Below are positions 22,045 through 29,624 of a stretch of DNA of 64,000 bases, piece by piece. The position numbers and the translations under genes are program-made. Source of the stretch: a virus; the IMG/VR virus record IMGVR_UViG_3300033149_004284, positions 22,288 through 86,287 of that record, one strand, 5' to 3'. Position 1 is the first letter of the stretch. Every line of letters begins with the position of its first letter. The notes beneath the pieces are model-generated. The model saw only the letters and a program-made list of their open reading frames with translations. It did not search any database and had not been told where the DNA came from.

Positions 22045-22093
22045 TGTTATAGGCGATGCAAATAGGAGTAACCAGTAGATAAGCCGATTTGCT

Positions 22094-22834
22094 ATGAAGG
22101 AAATTCCCCTCACGCAGGACAAGGTGGCCCTGGTTGATGACCAGGACTACGAATGGCTTAATCAGTGGAAATGGACGTATACTTCTAGGGGCTGCACAGG
22201 CTATGCTTATCGGAATGTCTATCAAGGCTCCCGATATGTTAGGTGTGTCTTTATGCACCGTTTCATACTGAATCCACCTCCTGGCTTGGAGACAGATCAT
22301 ATCAATGGCAATGGCTTGGATAACCGCCGTTGCAATCTGCGTGCGTGCACACATATCCAGAATTCATGGAATAGCCGCAAGCAACAAGGCGCTACGAGTC
22401 AGTACAAAGGAGTCTCCTGGGCACGGAAAAACCAATGCTGGAGGGCGTTTATACATCAAGGTGGTCAGCAGATATCGTTAGGCAACTTTGACTCAGAGGA
22501 GGCCGCAGCGCTTGCCTACAACTATGCTGCGATCAAACTACGGGGTAGCCATACTCTTCTCAACCTTGTCCCTGACGGCCCTCCTCCATCCCGTCGACTA
22601 AAAAAGCGTCCAGGAAAGACTTCTCGCTATGTAGGAGTCTCCTGGTCTCGCCAACCGCAAGGTTGGCGAGCTGAGATTCGAGTTAAAGGCAAGCTCATAT
22701 ATCTGGGTTGCTTCACCTCAGAGGATGAGGCAGCGCGGGTCTGGAATGCGGCAGCGCTGAAGTGGAGAGGACCAGGAGCCAAGCAAAACATAGTACAAGG
22801 AGAAAGAGATGAATTTCTTGTTGAGCGAAGTTGA
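22094..22834 (+). CDS. HNH endonuclease with two AP2 DNA-binding domains
   Basis: 246 aa. Residues about 1-95 carry the HNH core (FMHRFILNPPPGLETDHING then NGLDNRRCNLRACTHIQN). Two AP2-type repeats follow: YKGVSWARKNQCWRAFIHQG and YVGVSWSRQPQGWRAEIRVK, each ending in an EAA-x-x-x-N segment. This is the architecture of phage HNH-AP2 homing endonucleases, which nick or cut DNA to spread their own gene. It is the first gene after the structured leader and the strong promoter, which is unusual for a free-standing homing gene, so a role in phage DNA processing is an alternative. Confidence 0.85.
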   Translation: MKEIPLTQDKVALVDDQDYEWLNQWKWTYTSRGCTGYAYRNVYQGSRYVRCVFMHRFILNPPPGLETDHINGNGLDNRRCNLRACTHIQNSWNSRKQQGATSQYKGVSWARKNQCWRAFIHQGGQQISLGNFDSEEAAALAYNYAAIKLRGSHTLLNLVPDGPPPSRRLKKRPGKTSRYVGVSWSRQPQGWRAEIRVKGKLIYLGCFTSEDEAARVWNAAALKWRGPGAKQNIVQGERDEFLVERS

Positions 22835-23732
22835 GTTGTCAAGAAAGCCAAGGCTCTCTTTTTCATGGAGCGAGAAGCCTGTGCCTGTTCCCTATCACCG
22901 CCCACGAGACCCAGAGAGAAGGAAAAGATACTGTAATTTCTATTCTACTGAGATCGGTCTCTTAAGCGGTAGTCGGGTTTTCAAGCACGGGCCATGTGGA
23001 ATCTTTCAAGGACCCGACCCATGCCCTTCCTGCAGAGCAAGCCGCAAGCGAGAGATTCGCCTCGACTTGTCTTTGGCAAAGGAGATTTTCTATTTCTATG
23101 TACTTGCCCCCTCCAAAACAGAATGGGATACTCTCACCAAATACTGGAAGCGTCACAACATTCTCTTCAAGTGGTGCTATCAGGGCGAGAACTTGCTCCG
23201 ACTGGTCTTTCTCAGTGGATTCGACGAACGGATAGGCAAAAGAGGGGCCACTAGGGCGTCGAGTCTCAACTCTGTCTCACTTGACATGATAAGCCTCGAT
23301 ACAATCATGAATCAGATGCCGTTAGGGTCGAGTTTCCATGGAACATTGAGGGCCTCAAGGGGAGGAAGAGGGAAGCCAGAAGACGAGCAGACCGAGGATG
23401 TTCCCCCTGTACCTAAAGAGGCAATCCCCATAGAGGTCTTTTATGTTAAGGCTTCTCCTGGGGTCGAAGACGAAGCCTGGGATGCCGCCATGGAGAAGTC
23501 TTTGGATCTCAACCCGAAAACTAGGCAAGAGCTTATCCAGGGAGTCAGGAGACGCTGTGCTATTTATAAAGCGGAGCTGATTGCTAGGAATGCTGTTATT
23601 TCATATTCTCGCTGGGAGAAACGTTATGTCCAAATAGCCCTATTGGATTGGGAATCCTACAATTCTATCTGGACAGCTGCCCATGAGAGGGCATTTAGTT
23701 TTGCCCTACCTAGCCGTGCTTATGTCAATTGA
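22809..23732 (+). CDS. Hypothetical protein, 307 aa, with a zinc-finger-like motif
   Basis: It overlaps the HNH-AP2 gene by 26 bases; GGAGAAAGAG precedes the ATG. YRPRD-type basic N-terminus, then CGIFQGPDPCPSCRASRKRE (a C-x8-C-x2-C cluster near residue 60), alpha/beta regions and a charged linker around residue 185 (SRGGRGKPEDEQTEDVPP). Flanked on both sides by ACATAAT repeats, so a replication initiator or repeat-binding regulator is conceivable, but no initiator family is recognised. Confidence 0.65.
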   Translation: MNFLLSEVELSRKPRLSFSWSEKPVPVPYHRPRDPERRKRYCNFYSTEIGLLSGSRVFKHGPCGIFQGPDPCPSCRASRKREIRLDLSLAKEIFYFYVLAPSKTEWDTLTKYWKRHNILFKWCYQGENLLRLVFLSGFDERIGKRGATRASSLNSVSLDMISLDTIMNQMPLGSSFHGTLRASRGGRGKPEDEQTEDVPPVPKEAIPIEVFYVKASPGVEDEAWDAAMEKSLDLNPKTRQELIQGVRRRCAIYKAELIARNAVISYSRWEKRYVQIALLDWESYNSIWTAAHERAFSFALPSRAYVN

Positions 23733-23743
23733 CTAGCACGGCT
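23712..23743 (+). terminator. Inverted repeat at the end of the 307-aa gene
   Basis: AGCCGTGCT (23712-23720) pairs with AGCACGGCT (23735-23743). The loop contains a second small palindrome GTCAATTGAC and the stop codon. It is followed by GTTTACATAA rather than a U-run, so termination would be weak or factor-dependent. It could also be a binding site next to the fourth ACATAAT repeat. Confidence 0.4.
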
Positions 23744-23818
23744 GTTTACATAATCCACGATCTACTACATGGGCCTGAGCCACTAGAGTGGCCAGGTCTG
23801 AAAGGTGCTGTTTAAGAA

Positions 23819-23911
23819 ATGTTTCTCTACTTCGCGCCAACACTCGGAAACTTCCTTCTCTGTCTGGTTTTTTTCCTGGCAGGTTGTCTCTACCTCTACA
23901 GTAAATGGTAG
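23819..23911 (+). CDS. Tiny membrane peptide, 30 aa
   Basis: MFLYFAPTLGNFLLCLVFFL then AGCLYLYSKW: one hydrophobic helix with a basic end. It lies in the 216-base gap between convergent genes. The ribosome site is weak (AAGAA). Composition is the main evidence. Confidence 0.35.
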   Translation: MFLYFAPTLGNFLLCLVFFLAGCLYLYSKW

Positions 23912-23948
23912 GCAGGGCCAGCAATCCATCTCAGTAGATACGACCTGC

Positions 23949-24476
23949 CTAGCTGCGTCTGGCCCCCCTCACTGCTGTCTTATGACCGATACCTATCTTC
24001 TCCTCAATCCAAATGCGTGTATCAGGATGCAGTTGCATCTTATCCTTATTCGCCTGGTACCAAGTCTTGGTATTGTCTTCGTAACCCTGTGCCTTGCCAG
24101 CTCCCCGCCAATCTGCCAACATCTCTTTTCGGTAGCGATCAGGCATAGGTAAGACCTTGATATCACCATCATCCTCTCGCAAAACCCACCATTGCCAGTG
24201 ATGCCTATTGCGATGGATGTGCTTGAGCCAAGCTAAGTCGAACTTGTCCTGCACCTCCTGTTTCGTCAGACCGAAGAGCCGCCCCTTGGTCCCTGGCGCG
24301 AATCTGTGCCAATCGGGATAGTTGCCGTAGAAGTATTTCGTATAGGGCCGCCATTCATCAGGCAGGAACTTGCTCCAATCATGCAAAAAGCCCAACCAAG
24401 GTATGCCTAACTTGCATGCCTCAACGAACACAAACCACTTATGTGCAATCATGTAGCGTAAATATTTCAGATACAT
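23949..24476 (-). CDS. DUF5662-like phage protein
   Basis: 175 aa. MYLKYLRYMIAHKWFVFVEA, KLGIPWLGFLHDWSKFLPDE, WRPYTKYFYGN and later WLKHIHRNRHHWQWWVL match the conserved start and His-rich centre of DUF5662, a widespread phage family of unknown function. The conserved HD in LHDWSKF and the HxHRNRHHW cluster suggest a metal-binding helical fold of the HD type (inference). One base downstream of the small-terminase-like gene and co-transcribed from the 25.1 kb leftward promoter. Confidence 0.78.
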   Translation of the reverse strand: MYLKYLRYMIAHKWFVFVEACKLGIPWLGFLHDWSKFLPDEWRPYTKYFYGNYPDWHRFAPGTKGRLFGLTKQEVQDKFDLAWLKHIHRNRHHWQWWVLREDDGDIKVLPMPDRYRKEMLADWRGAGKAQGYEDNTKTWYQANKDKMQLHPDTRIWIEEKIGIGHKTAVRGARRS

Positions 24477-25046
24477 CTACTGCCTCCTTGCCCACCTCGC
24501 CGCTGGATCAACCCAGGCTCCCTTGTTATCCACTGCCAACTGACTCTTCAGTACAGCCAATATCTCGTCCCTCAGCGCAAACCTCTGCTCCACGGGCAAA
24601 TGTCTGGCCACTATCTCGGTTACTTTCTTGGCCATGGTTACAGCCACACTGACAGGAATCAGATAGCGTCGCTCTTGCTCGATCTTGTTCTTGGTCTGAA
24701 CTAGCTTCCGAATGGTGTCCAGCAGCAAGGCTAAGGTCCTCAAGTCTCCCTCTTTCTCAGCCTCAACCACCTTCTCCCTCGCTAGGGCAATCTCCCCCCT
24801 CAATTCCAACACCTCAGGGTCTTCGAGCTCCTGGCTTGACAGTTCTACCAAGTCCACAGGCTCGGCTACTGGCAATCGCTTGTCATGCAACCAGCAATAA
24901 CCGACCCCCTTGTGGTTAGTTCTGGCTCCTGCCCATCTGTGACAGATGCCGTCTTTGCCTTCTTTGCAAGGCGCACCACAGATTCTGCTCGGATCATTGC
25001 GGGCTTTGGCAAGCCCAATTCTCACTTTGTCTGTTATCATGGGCAT
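24477..25046 (-). CDS. Small-terminase-like protein with Cys/His N-terminal motif
   Basis: 189 aa. CGAPCKEGKDGICHRWAGAR then TNHKGVGYCWLHDK matches the cysteine/His motif (CGAxTxxGxPC...AGxGTxHxGxGxCxxH) that opens many proteins encoded beside phage large terminases. The rest is helical with a coiled-coil-like middle (REKVVEAEKEGDLRTLALLL). Function as small terminase or packaging accessory is inferred. Unusually it is transcribed away from the large terminase, from the divergent promoter pair at 25.1 kb. Confidence 0.65.
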   Translation of the reverse strand: MPMITDKVRIGLAKARNDPSRICGAPCKEGKDGICHRWAGARTNHKGVGYCWLHDKRLPVAEPVDLVELSSQELEDPEVLELRGEIALAREKVVEAEKEGDLRTLALLLDTIRKLVQTKNKIEQERRYLIPVSVAVTMAKKVTEIVARHLPVEQRFALRDEILAVLKSQLAVDNKGAWVDPAARWARRQ

Positions 25047-25099
25047 GGTTCTTCTCCTAGATAGTCCATGGGGAGGCTCTGGTACTGTCTTGTAAGTAG

Positions 25100-25128
25100 A
25101 TACTAGCCGTTATTTCGGAATTTGTCAA
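25100..25128 (-). promoter_or_regulatory. Leftward promoter of a divergent pair
   Basis: Minus strand TTGACA (25128-25123), 17-base spacer, TAGTAT (25105-25100). Drives the small-terminase-like and DUF5662-like genes. Confidence 0.7.
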
Positions 25129-25141
25129 GCATACTTGACAA
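25122..25141. repeat. Palindrome joining the two divergent -35 boxes
   Basis: TTGTCAAG-CATA-CTTGACAA, perfect 8-bp arms. Each arm contains one -35 hexamer, so a protein bound here would block both promoters at once. The -35 hexamers are separated by only six bases. Confidence 0.75.
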
Positions 25142-25163
25142 TTCAGAAGTTTGCTGCTAAGAT
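25135..25163 (+). promoter_or_regulatory. Rightward promoter for terminase and head genes
   Basis: TTGACA (25135-25140), 17-base spacer, TAAGAT (25158-25163). The start codon of the terminase ATPase is only 15 bases after the -10, so the transcript would be nearly leaderless; initiation at a downstream Met (residue 6) is possible. Confidence 0.72.
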
Positions 25164-25177
25164 AGAGACGAGAAAGA

Positions 25178-26038
25178 ATGGAGACTAAAGGCATGGAGAC
25201 ATCCTGGGACGCTAAAAGTCCACGCGCAGCCCTTGTTGAAACCTTCCTGACTGGCCTTGGCGAGGAGAAGACCAAGCCCAGGCGAGCTCGTCGGGACTTT
25301 GCATACTTCATAGAATATGTCTTTTCTGATCAGAGAGGAAAGCCCCTCAAGCTTCAGTGGTTCCACAGGCAAATGATCAAATATCTGATGTTTGAGAAGA
25401 GGGTGCTGGTACTCTTGCCGAGATCGTGGGGGAAAAGTACCATAGGCTCAGTAGCCTATCCGGCCTGGCGTCTTGGGGTAAACCGAGACCTCAGAATTAT
25501 CATAGCATCAAATACTATAACGCAAGCTAAGTGGTGGTTATCTGAGATCGAGAACTTGATGCTCAAGAATGATAACTTTCACGAGGTATTCGGCTTCATG
25601 GTTCCCAAGCCTAGGACGCTTCGCTGGACTGATACCGAGAAGCGAGTACTTGGGCGTTCTCCTTACGCTATGCACTCCTCACTTCTAGCCACGGGCATTG
25701 GTAGTGCATTGCTAGGAGCTAGAGCGGATGTTATCATTGCCGATGATTGTATCGGTGAAAGAGAGGCCATTTCACCTATCCAGCGCAAGCAAGCCTCGAC
25801 CTGGTTCTGGAAAGTTCTCCTCAACACGTTAGAGCCTGATGGCCAGGTGGTCGTCCTCGGCTCTCCCTGGGGGCCCAATGACCTCTACAAGGAAATCCAG
25901 GAGAGATGGAAGGATCTCCCGTCTGAGATGGCTACCTGGCAACGAGGCGACTTCGTTATGCCAGGGGATTATCCCAGCCAAAGTCAACTGCGTAAGATGG
26001 AGCGAGAAGGCAGCCTGGACCCACTGAGGAATGTTTGA
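25178..26038 (+). CDS. terL (5' part): Terminase large subunit, ATPase part
   Basis: 286 aa. The packaging-motor ATPase: Walker A LLPRSWGKST (79-88), Walker B VIIADD (185-190), coupling motif VVVLGSP (224-230) and GPNDLYKEI after it. The protein ends shortly after the ATPase domain (DPLRNV), whereas typical large terminases continue into a nuclease domain, which here is a separate gene at 26574. ATP hydrolysis by this part would drive DNA into the prohead. The gene ends in the first of two copies of a 27-base repeat, suggesting rearrangement at the break. Confidence 0.88.
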   Translation: METKGMETSWDAKSPRAALVETFLTGLGEEKTKPRRARRDFAYFIEYVFSDQRGKPLKLQWFHRQMIKYLMFEKRVLVLLPRSWGKSTIGSVAYPAWRLGVNRDLRIIIASNTITQAKWWLSEIENLMLKNDNFHEVFGFMVPKPRTLRWTDTEKRVLGRSPYAMHSSLLATGIGSALLGARADVIIADDCIGEREAISPIQRKQASTWFWKVLLNTLEPDGQVVVLGSPWGPNDLYKEIQERWKDLPSEMATWQRGDFVMPGDYPSQSQLRKMEREGSLDPLRNV

Positions 26039-26090
26039 TAACTTAGCCCCACTAGAACCTAGACCCACTAGAGAATGTTTGATAACTTTG
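26021..26090. repeat. Duplicated segment at the terminase break
   Basis: CCACTGAGGAATGTTTGATA and CCACTAGAGAATGTTTGATA (followed by ACTT in both) are 44 bases apart, with a third partial CCCACTAGA between them. A further ATGTTTGA begins the inserted gene at 26101. Confidence 0.75.
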
Positions 26091-26100
26091 AGGAGGGAAA

Positions 26101-26589
26101 ATGTTTGACGACGTGATAGTAACTGACAAGTATGGAGCTCCAACAATGAGAGGGGAAGTGACCAGATATGGTCTCGTAACAAAGAATCCTGATGATGTCA
26201 GAGGTGGCCTATACTGCTGGTATAAGCTAAAAAAGGCAGATGAATTTCTCCTCGCCTACAGGATCGAGGCAAGTAAAAAGCCCGTAGTTGAGCACACAGA
26301 TGTGGAGGAGTGGTATCCTGTTACGCTCAGAGAGTCTTTCAAGATAGCAGGAAAAGGGCGATTCATGTTCGAGGAAGGAGAAGGGCCCCATATCTGGTTC
26401 AGACTCTCGACGTTTACCACACCTAACAGGCTGAGGGCCAGGATAGCCGCAGTCAGGTCTGGCTGGCAACGATTCAGGCTTGCAGTTAAGTTTCTAAGAA
26501 GACGCCTTCGGGAAACCCTGGAGATTCTGAAGCCTGTCTATCGAAGAAGTGCCCGTCTCACTAATCCCCTCAGATGGCCTGGATATTAG
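26101..26589 (+). CDS. Gene inserted between terminase halves, 162 aa, unknown
   Basis: GAGGAGGG precedes the ATG. Residues 1-100 are beta-rich (YGLVTKNPDDVRGGLYCWYK), and 105-155 form a strongly basic helix (RLAVKFLRRRLRETLEILKP). It overlaps the nuclease half by 16 bases. No LAGLIDADG, GIY-YIG or HNH motif is visible, so it is not an obvious homing endonuclease. It may be a moron gene, an intron-encoded protein of unknown type or a bridging subunit. Confidence 0.62.
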   Translation: MFDDVIVTDKYGAPTMRGEVTRYGLVTKNPDDVRGGLYCWYKLKKADEFLLAYRIEASKKPVVEHTDVEEWYPVTLRESFKIAGKGRFMFEEGEGPHIWFRLSTFTTPNRLRARIAAVRSGWQRFRLAVKFLRRRLRETLEILKPVYRRSARLTNPLRWPGY

Positions 26590-27506
26590 GGAGCATCGCC
26601 CCGATAGGCTGGGGGGAAGAGCATTGGAGGTTTATTATCGCTGGCATCTTGATCATACCTGCTCTAACGAACGACTCAGAAGGTAACCAGATCTCGAATT
26701 GGCCTGACCGCTGGCCTCTGAATCGTCTCCTGGCTAAGAAGCAGGAGATTGGTCCCATCCCTTTCTCTAGCCAGTTTATGCTTGATCCCGTTAACTTGGA
26801 ACACGCATTCCTCAAACGGGAATGGCTGCAATTCTACCTAGATGAAGACCTTCCTGACCTTATCAACTATATCGGAGTGGACCCGTCACCCTCAGGCAGG
26901 CAAGGTACTGACTACTTCGCCCTCGCTGTTCTAGGGGTAGATGTTGCCCATGTGGGATATCTCGAATCTGCCTACCGCATCCAAATCGATCCCCTGGAGC
27001 AGGCTCAGCGTATCCGCATTGAGGCGGGGGTCTGGCATCCAGCTTTAGTCATGGTAGAAGCCGTGGCAGCTCAAGCTCTCTTTACTCGCTATATGCTTCA
27101 GGACGTTACCTTTCCTCTCCGCGAGGGCACGACCAGATTTCCCAAGGAGCTTCGCTATGTCTCAATGTCTCGCTTATTCGCAAGTGGCAGAATCAAGATC
27201 AGAGGCAAGCGAAACAGTGACGGCGAGATCGTGCCTGCTGACTCTGTTGCCGACTTTGTTGAAGAGTGGGTAGGCTATGCGCCTAAGGGGCCTCGGGACG
27301 ACACTTTGGATGCTGTCGAGAAGGCTATTGAGGCCTCTCAGCTAATCTCAGGCAATCCTGTATTCCAGGCATCTCGCCCTGAAAATGTTCCTGTGGGTCG
27401 GGGGACGCATCCTGGACTTGCAAGTGGCGGCAACTTGCTGAGAGGGACCCGAACGCCATTTGGGAACAGGCAGCTGCGCTCGCGGCGATCCCTAGGGAGA
27501 CGATAG
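26574..27506 (+). CDS. terL (3' part): Terminase large subunit, nuclease part
   Basis: 310 aa. The beginning (PALTNDSEG...NWPDRWPLNRL, IGPIPFSSQFMLDP) matches the hinge region that normally follows the ATPase domain. The RNase H-like nuclease has the acidic triad in YIGVDPSPSGRQ (Asp103), VEAVAAQ (Glu162) and PRDDTLDAVEKA (Asp242/243). All catalytic residues are intact, so the product should cut concatemers if associated with the ATPase half. The ATG has no good ribosome site and lies inside the previous gene, so expression by coupling or by RNA splicing is suggested. Confidence 0.87.
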   Translation: MAWILGSIAPIGWGEEHWRFIIAGILIIPALTNDSEGNQISNWPDRWPLNRLLAKKQEIGPIPFSSQFMLDPVNLEHAFLKREWLQFYLDEDLPDLINYIGVDPSPSGRQGTDYFALAVLGVDVAHVGYLESAYRIQIDPLEQAQRIRIEAGVWHPALVMVEAVAAQALFTRYMLQDVTFPLREGTTRFPKELRYVSMSRLFASGRIKIRGKRNSDGEIVPADSVADFVEEWVGYAPKGPRDDTLDAVEKAIEASQLISGNPVFQASRPENVPVGRGTHPGLASGGNLLRGTRTPFGNRQLRSRRSLGRR

Positions 27507-27542
27507 GTTTAGCGAGATACACCTTCTACTGGGAGGAAGACA

Positions 27543-28121
27543 ATGACGAGAATACGTTCCTGGTTCCGAGACACAGTTGAACGAATAGTTGAAGACCATC
27601 TTGAGAGTCGCTTTGTTGAGATGCGTGGCGAGCTCTCCTCGAGTATCAGCCAGACCCAGAACGGCCTAGCTGCCGAGATCAAAGAGCGAGAAGACCGCAT
27701 TCTGGGCCAATTGAAGAATACCGAGAAGGCTATCCAGAGACGTCTCAAAGGCCAACTCACCTACTACCTTGAGAAGAAAATCAAGGCTCCTGATATCCTG
27801 GTTCAGGAGGAGCTCCAGCCTGAAATCGGAACTGACTATATCTTGGTAAACCTCGAGGTGAAAAACAACCAGCCTATCATGTTTGGGGGCAATCTGAATC
27901 TGGCCAATCTTGGGCGAGGGGACGCCGTGAATCTCGTCTGTCTTTATACCGATCATAAGGGTTCTGAGTCCACCTTCTTCAGACATGAAATCAGAGGCCC
28001 GCTTGATGACCCTTTCTACATTGTTGAGCCTCAAGTAGTAACTGCGGGAGCGAGAATAGTCTTCCGAGCTCTGCAGGGGCGCTCTCGACCTTTTACTTAC
28101 TGCTTTTATCGCTGGATATAG
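27543..28121 (+). CDS. Hypothetical protein, N-terminal coiled coil, 192 aa
   Basis: Residues 1-80 form a charged coiled coil (IKEREDRILGQLKNTEKAIQ); residues 95-192 form a beta-rich domain (DYILVNLEVKNNQPIMFGGN). Located between terminase and portal. It could be a small virion protein or an assembly factor. GGGAGGAAGAC precedes the ATG. No family recognised. Confidence 0.65.
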   Translation: MTRIRSWFRDTVERIVEDHLESRFVEMRGELSSSISQTQNGLAAEIKEREDRILGQLKNTEKAIQRRLKGQLTYYLEKKIKAPDILVQEELQPEIGTDYILVNLEVKNNQPIMFGGNLNLANLGRGDAVNLVCLYTDHKGSESTFFRHEIRGPLDDPFYIVEPQVVTAGARIVFRALQGRSRPFTYCFYRWI

Positions 28122-28193
28122 TTGTTGCGAATAGACTGATGGCGCAGGGGGCTCTGCTAAGTTGTGATAAGCTGGTCTAAGGAGATATCCATT

Positions 28194-29624
28194 ATGCCGA
28201 TTTTAGGGCGAATTGCAAAGAGACGACTGGTTGAGGCAGCGGTTCCTGTTGACGATACGGCTTCCGATACCTCTCGATGGCGCCGATTGACCGAGAAGGC
28301 CCCCAGGAACCTTTCTGACTACGACCACAAGCGAATGTTAGATATCGCCTTGTATCTCTATCGCTTCAATCCATTAGCCCATCGAGGCGTTGAGATCATG
28401 CGAGATTTCGTAGTGGGCAGTGGCATTCGTATTGAGGCCAAGGACAAATCCATCCAGTCAGTCATAGATAGGTTCTGGAACAATCCCGTTCATAAGATGG
28501 ATCGCCTGCTGGCCAGGATAGCCTTCGAGCTCAGTCTCTATGGGGAATTCATATCTCCCGCACTGGTAAACAGGCATAACGGGGATGTCGAGCTGAGTTA
28601 TATTTCCCCCCTCCAGGTCAAGGATGTCACTCTCAATCGAGGAAACCTTCTCCTGTTTGATTCAGTCGAGATCATGCCCACTGACATCTCTACCGAATCA
28701 TCGAAGCTCAAGGTCATCAACCTAGAGACAGATGTTGAGGCCCACCTCGATCCTGAGGACCCAAACTCGCCCTCCACCTATGGCTATCGAACTGGAGACT
28801 GTTTCTACTTCTCGGTGAACCGAGTAGGGGATGCCAGCCGTGGCCTGAGCGATCTCCTGGCTGTTGCCGATTTCGTAGACAGCCTCGACCAACTTATCTT
28901 CAATTCATTGGAACGCATGACCCACGAGACAGGCTGGCTCTGGGATATCGAGATGCAGGGGGCCTCAAATGAGCAATGCCAGCAGAAAGTCGCGGAGTTA
29001 GAGGCCGCTCCTCCCCGACCGGGCTCCTTCCTAGTCCACAACGAATGGGTCAAGTGGAACCCCATGAAGATCGGTCTGGAAGCCGAGAACGTCACTGACG
29101 AGTCTCTTCTCATTCGGAACTATGCCCTGGGTGGCATGGGAGTTCCCGTTCACTTCTTCAGTGAACCGCAAGGAGCAGGTCGTGCTGTCGCTGAGTCCAT
29201 GGCTGCTCCAGCCTATCAATCTCTGGAGTCTCGCCAGTCTGAAGTTGAGGGCTTTGTTCGGGAGATTCTGGACTTCGTCATAGACCAGAAACTCGTTCGG
29301 AAGATGCTAGACAGCAACTTGGATCGAAGCTATGATGTGATCATGCCAAAGATTTCCCTCCGCAATCTCCAGCGTACAGGAGGGGCCATGAACAGGACGG
29401 CGCAGGCTCTCAAGACCGCCCAAGACGAAGGTTGGATCGATAGCGAGCAAGGAAAGAAAGTCTTTGTGGCCATGCTGGAGCAACTTGGGCTGGGTGTAGA
29501 CCTCACTCCTAGCCAAGAGTTGCCAGGTGTCGCTTCTAGCCAAAGGCTACCGTCTGATGTAGGTTTTAGCCAGGCAGATGTAGGTGTCGCTTCTAGCCAG
29601 GAACTGCCCAAGGAGCTGCGCTGA
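28194..29624 (+). CDS. Portal protein
   Basis: 476 aa from the ATG at 28194 (AAGGAGAT). Order after terminase, size, and features such as RFNPLAHRGVEIMRDFVVG, LYGEFISPALVN, DCFYFSVNRVGDASRGLSDL and the long C-terminal helix region fit siphophage portal proteins, which form the dodecameric DNA gate and head vertex. The last 45 residues are an unusual Ser-Gln repeat tail (VASSQELP-type, three to four units), encoded by near-identical DNA repeats (GGTGTCGCTTCTAGCCA at about 29528 and 29582). The stop overlaps the next start (TGATG). Confidence 0.85.
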   Translation: MPILGRIAKRRLVEAAVPVDDTASDTSRWRRLTEKAPRNLSDYDHKRMLDIALYLYRFNPLAHRGVEIMRDFVVGSGIRIEAKDKSIQSVIDRFWNNPVHKMDRLLARIAFELSLYGEFISPALVNRHNGDVELSYISPLQVKDVTLNRGNLLLFDSVEIMPTDISTESSKLKVINLETDVEAHLDPEDPNSPSTYGYRTGDCFYFSVNRVGDASRGLSDLLAVADFVDSLDQLIFNSLERMTHETGWLWDIEMQGASNEQCQQKVAELEAAPPRPGSFLVHNEWVKWNPMKIGLEAENVTDESLLIRNYALGGMGVPVHFFSEPQGAGRAVAESMAAPAYQSLESRQSEVEGFVREILDFVIDQKLVRKMLDSNLDRSYDVIMPKISLRNLQRTGGAMNRTAQALKTAQDEGWIDSEQGKKVFVAMLEQLGLGVDLTPSQELPGVASSQRLPSDVGFSQADVGVASSQELPKELR

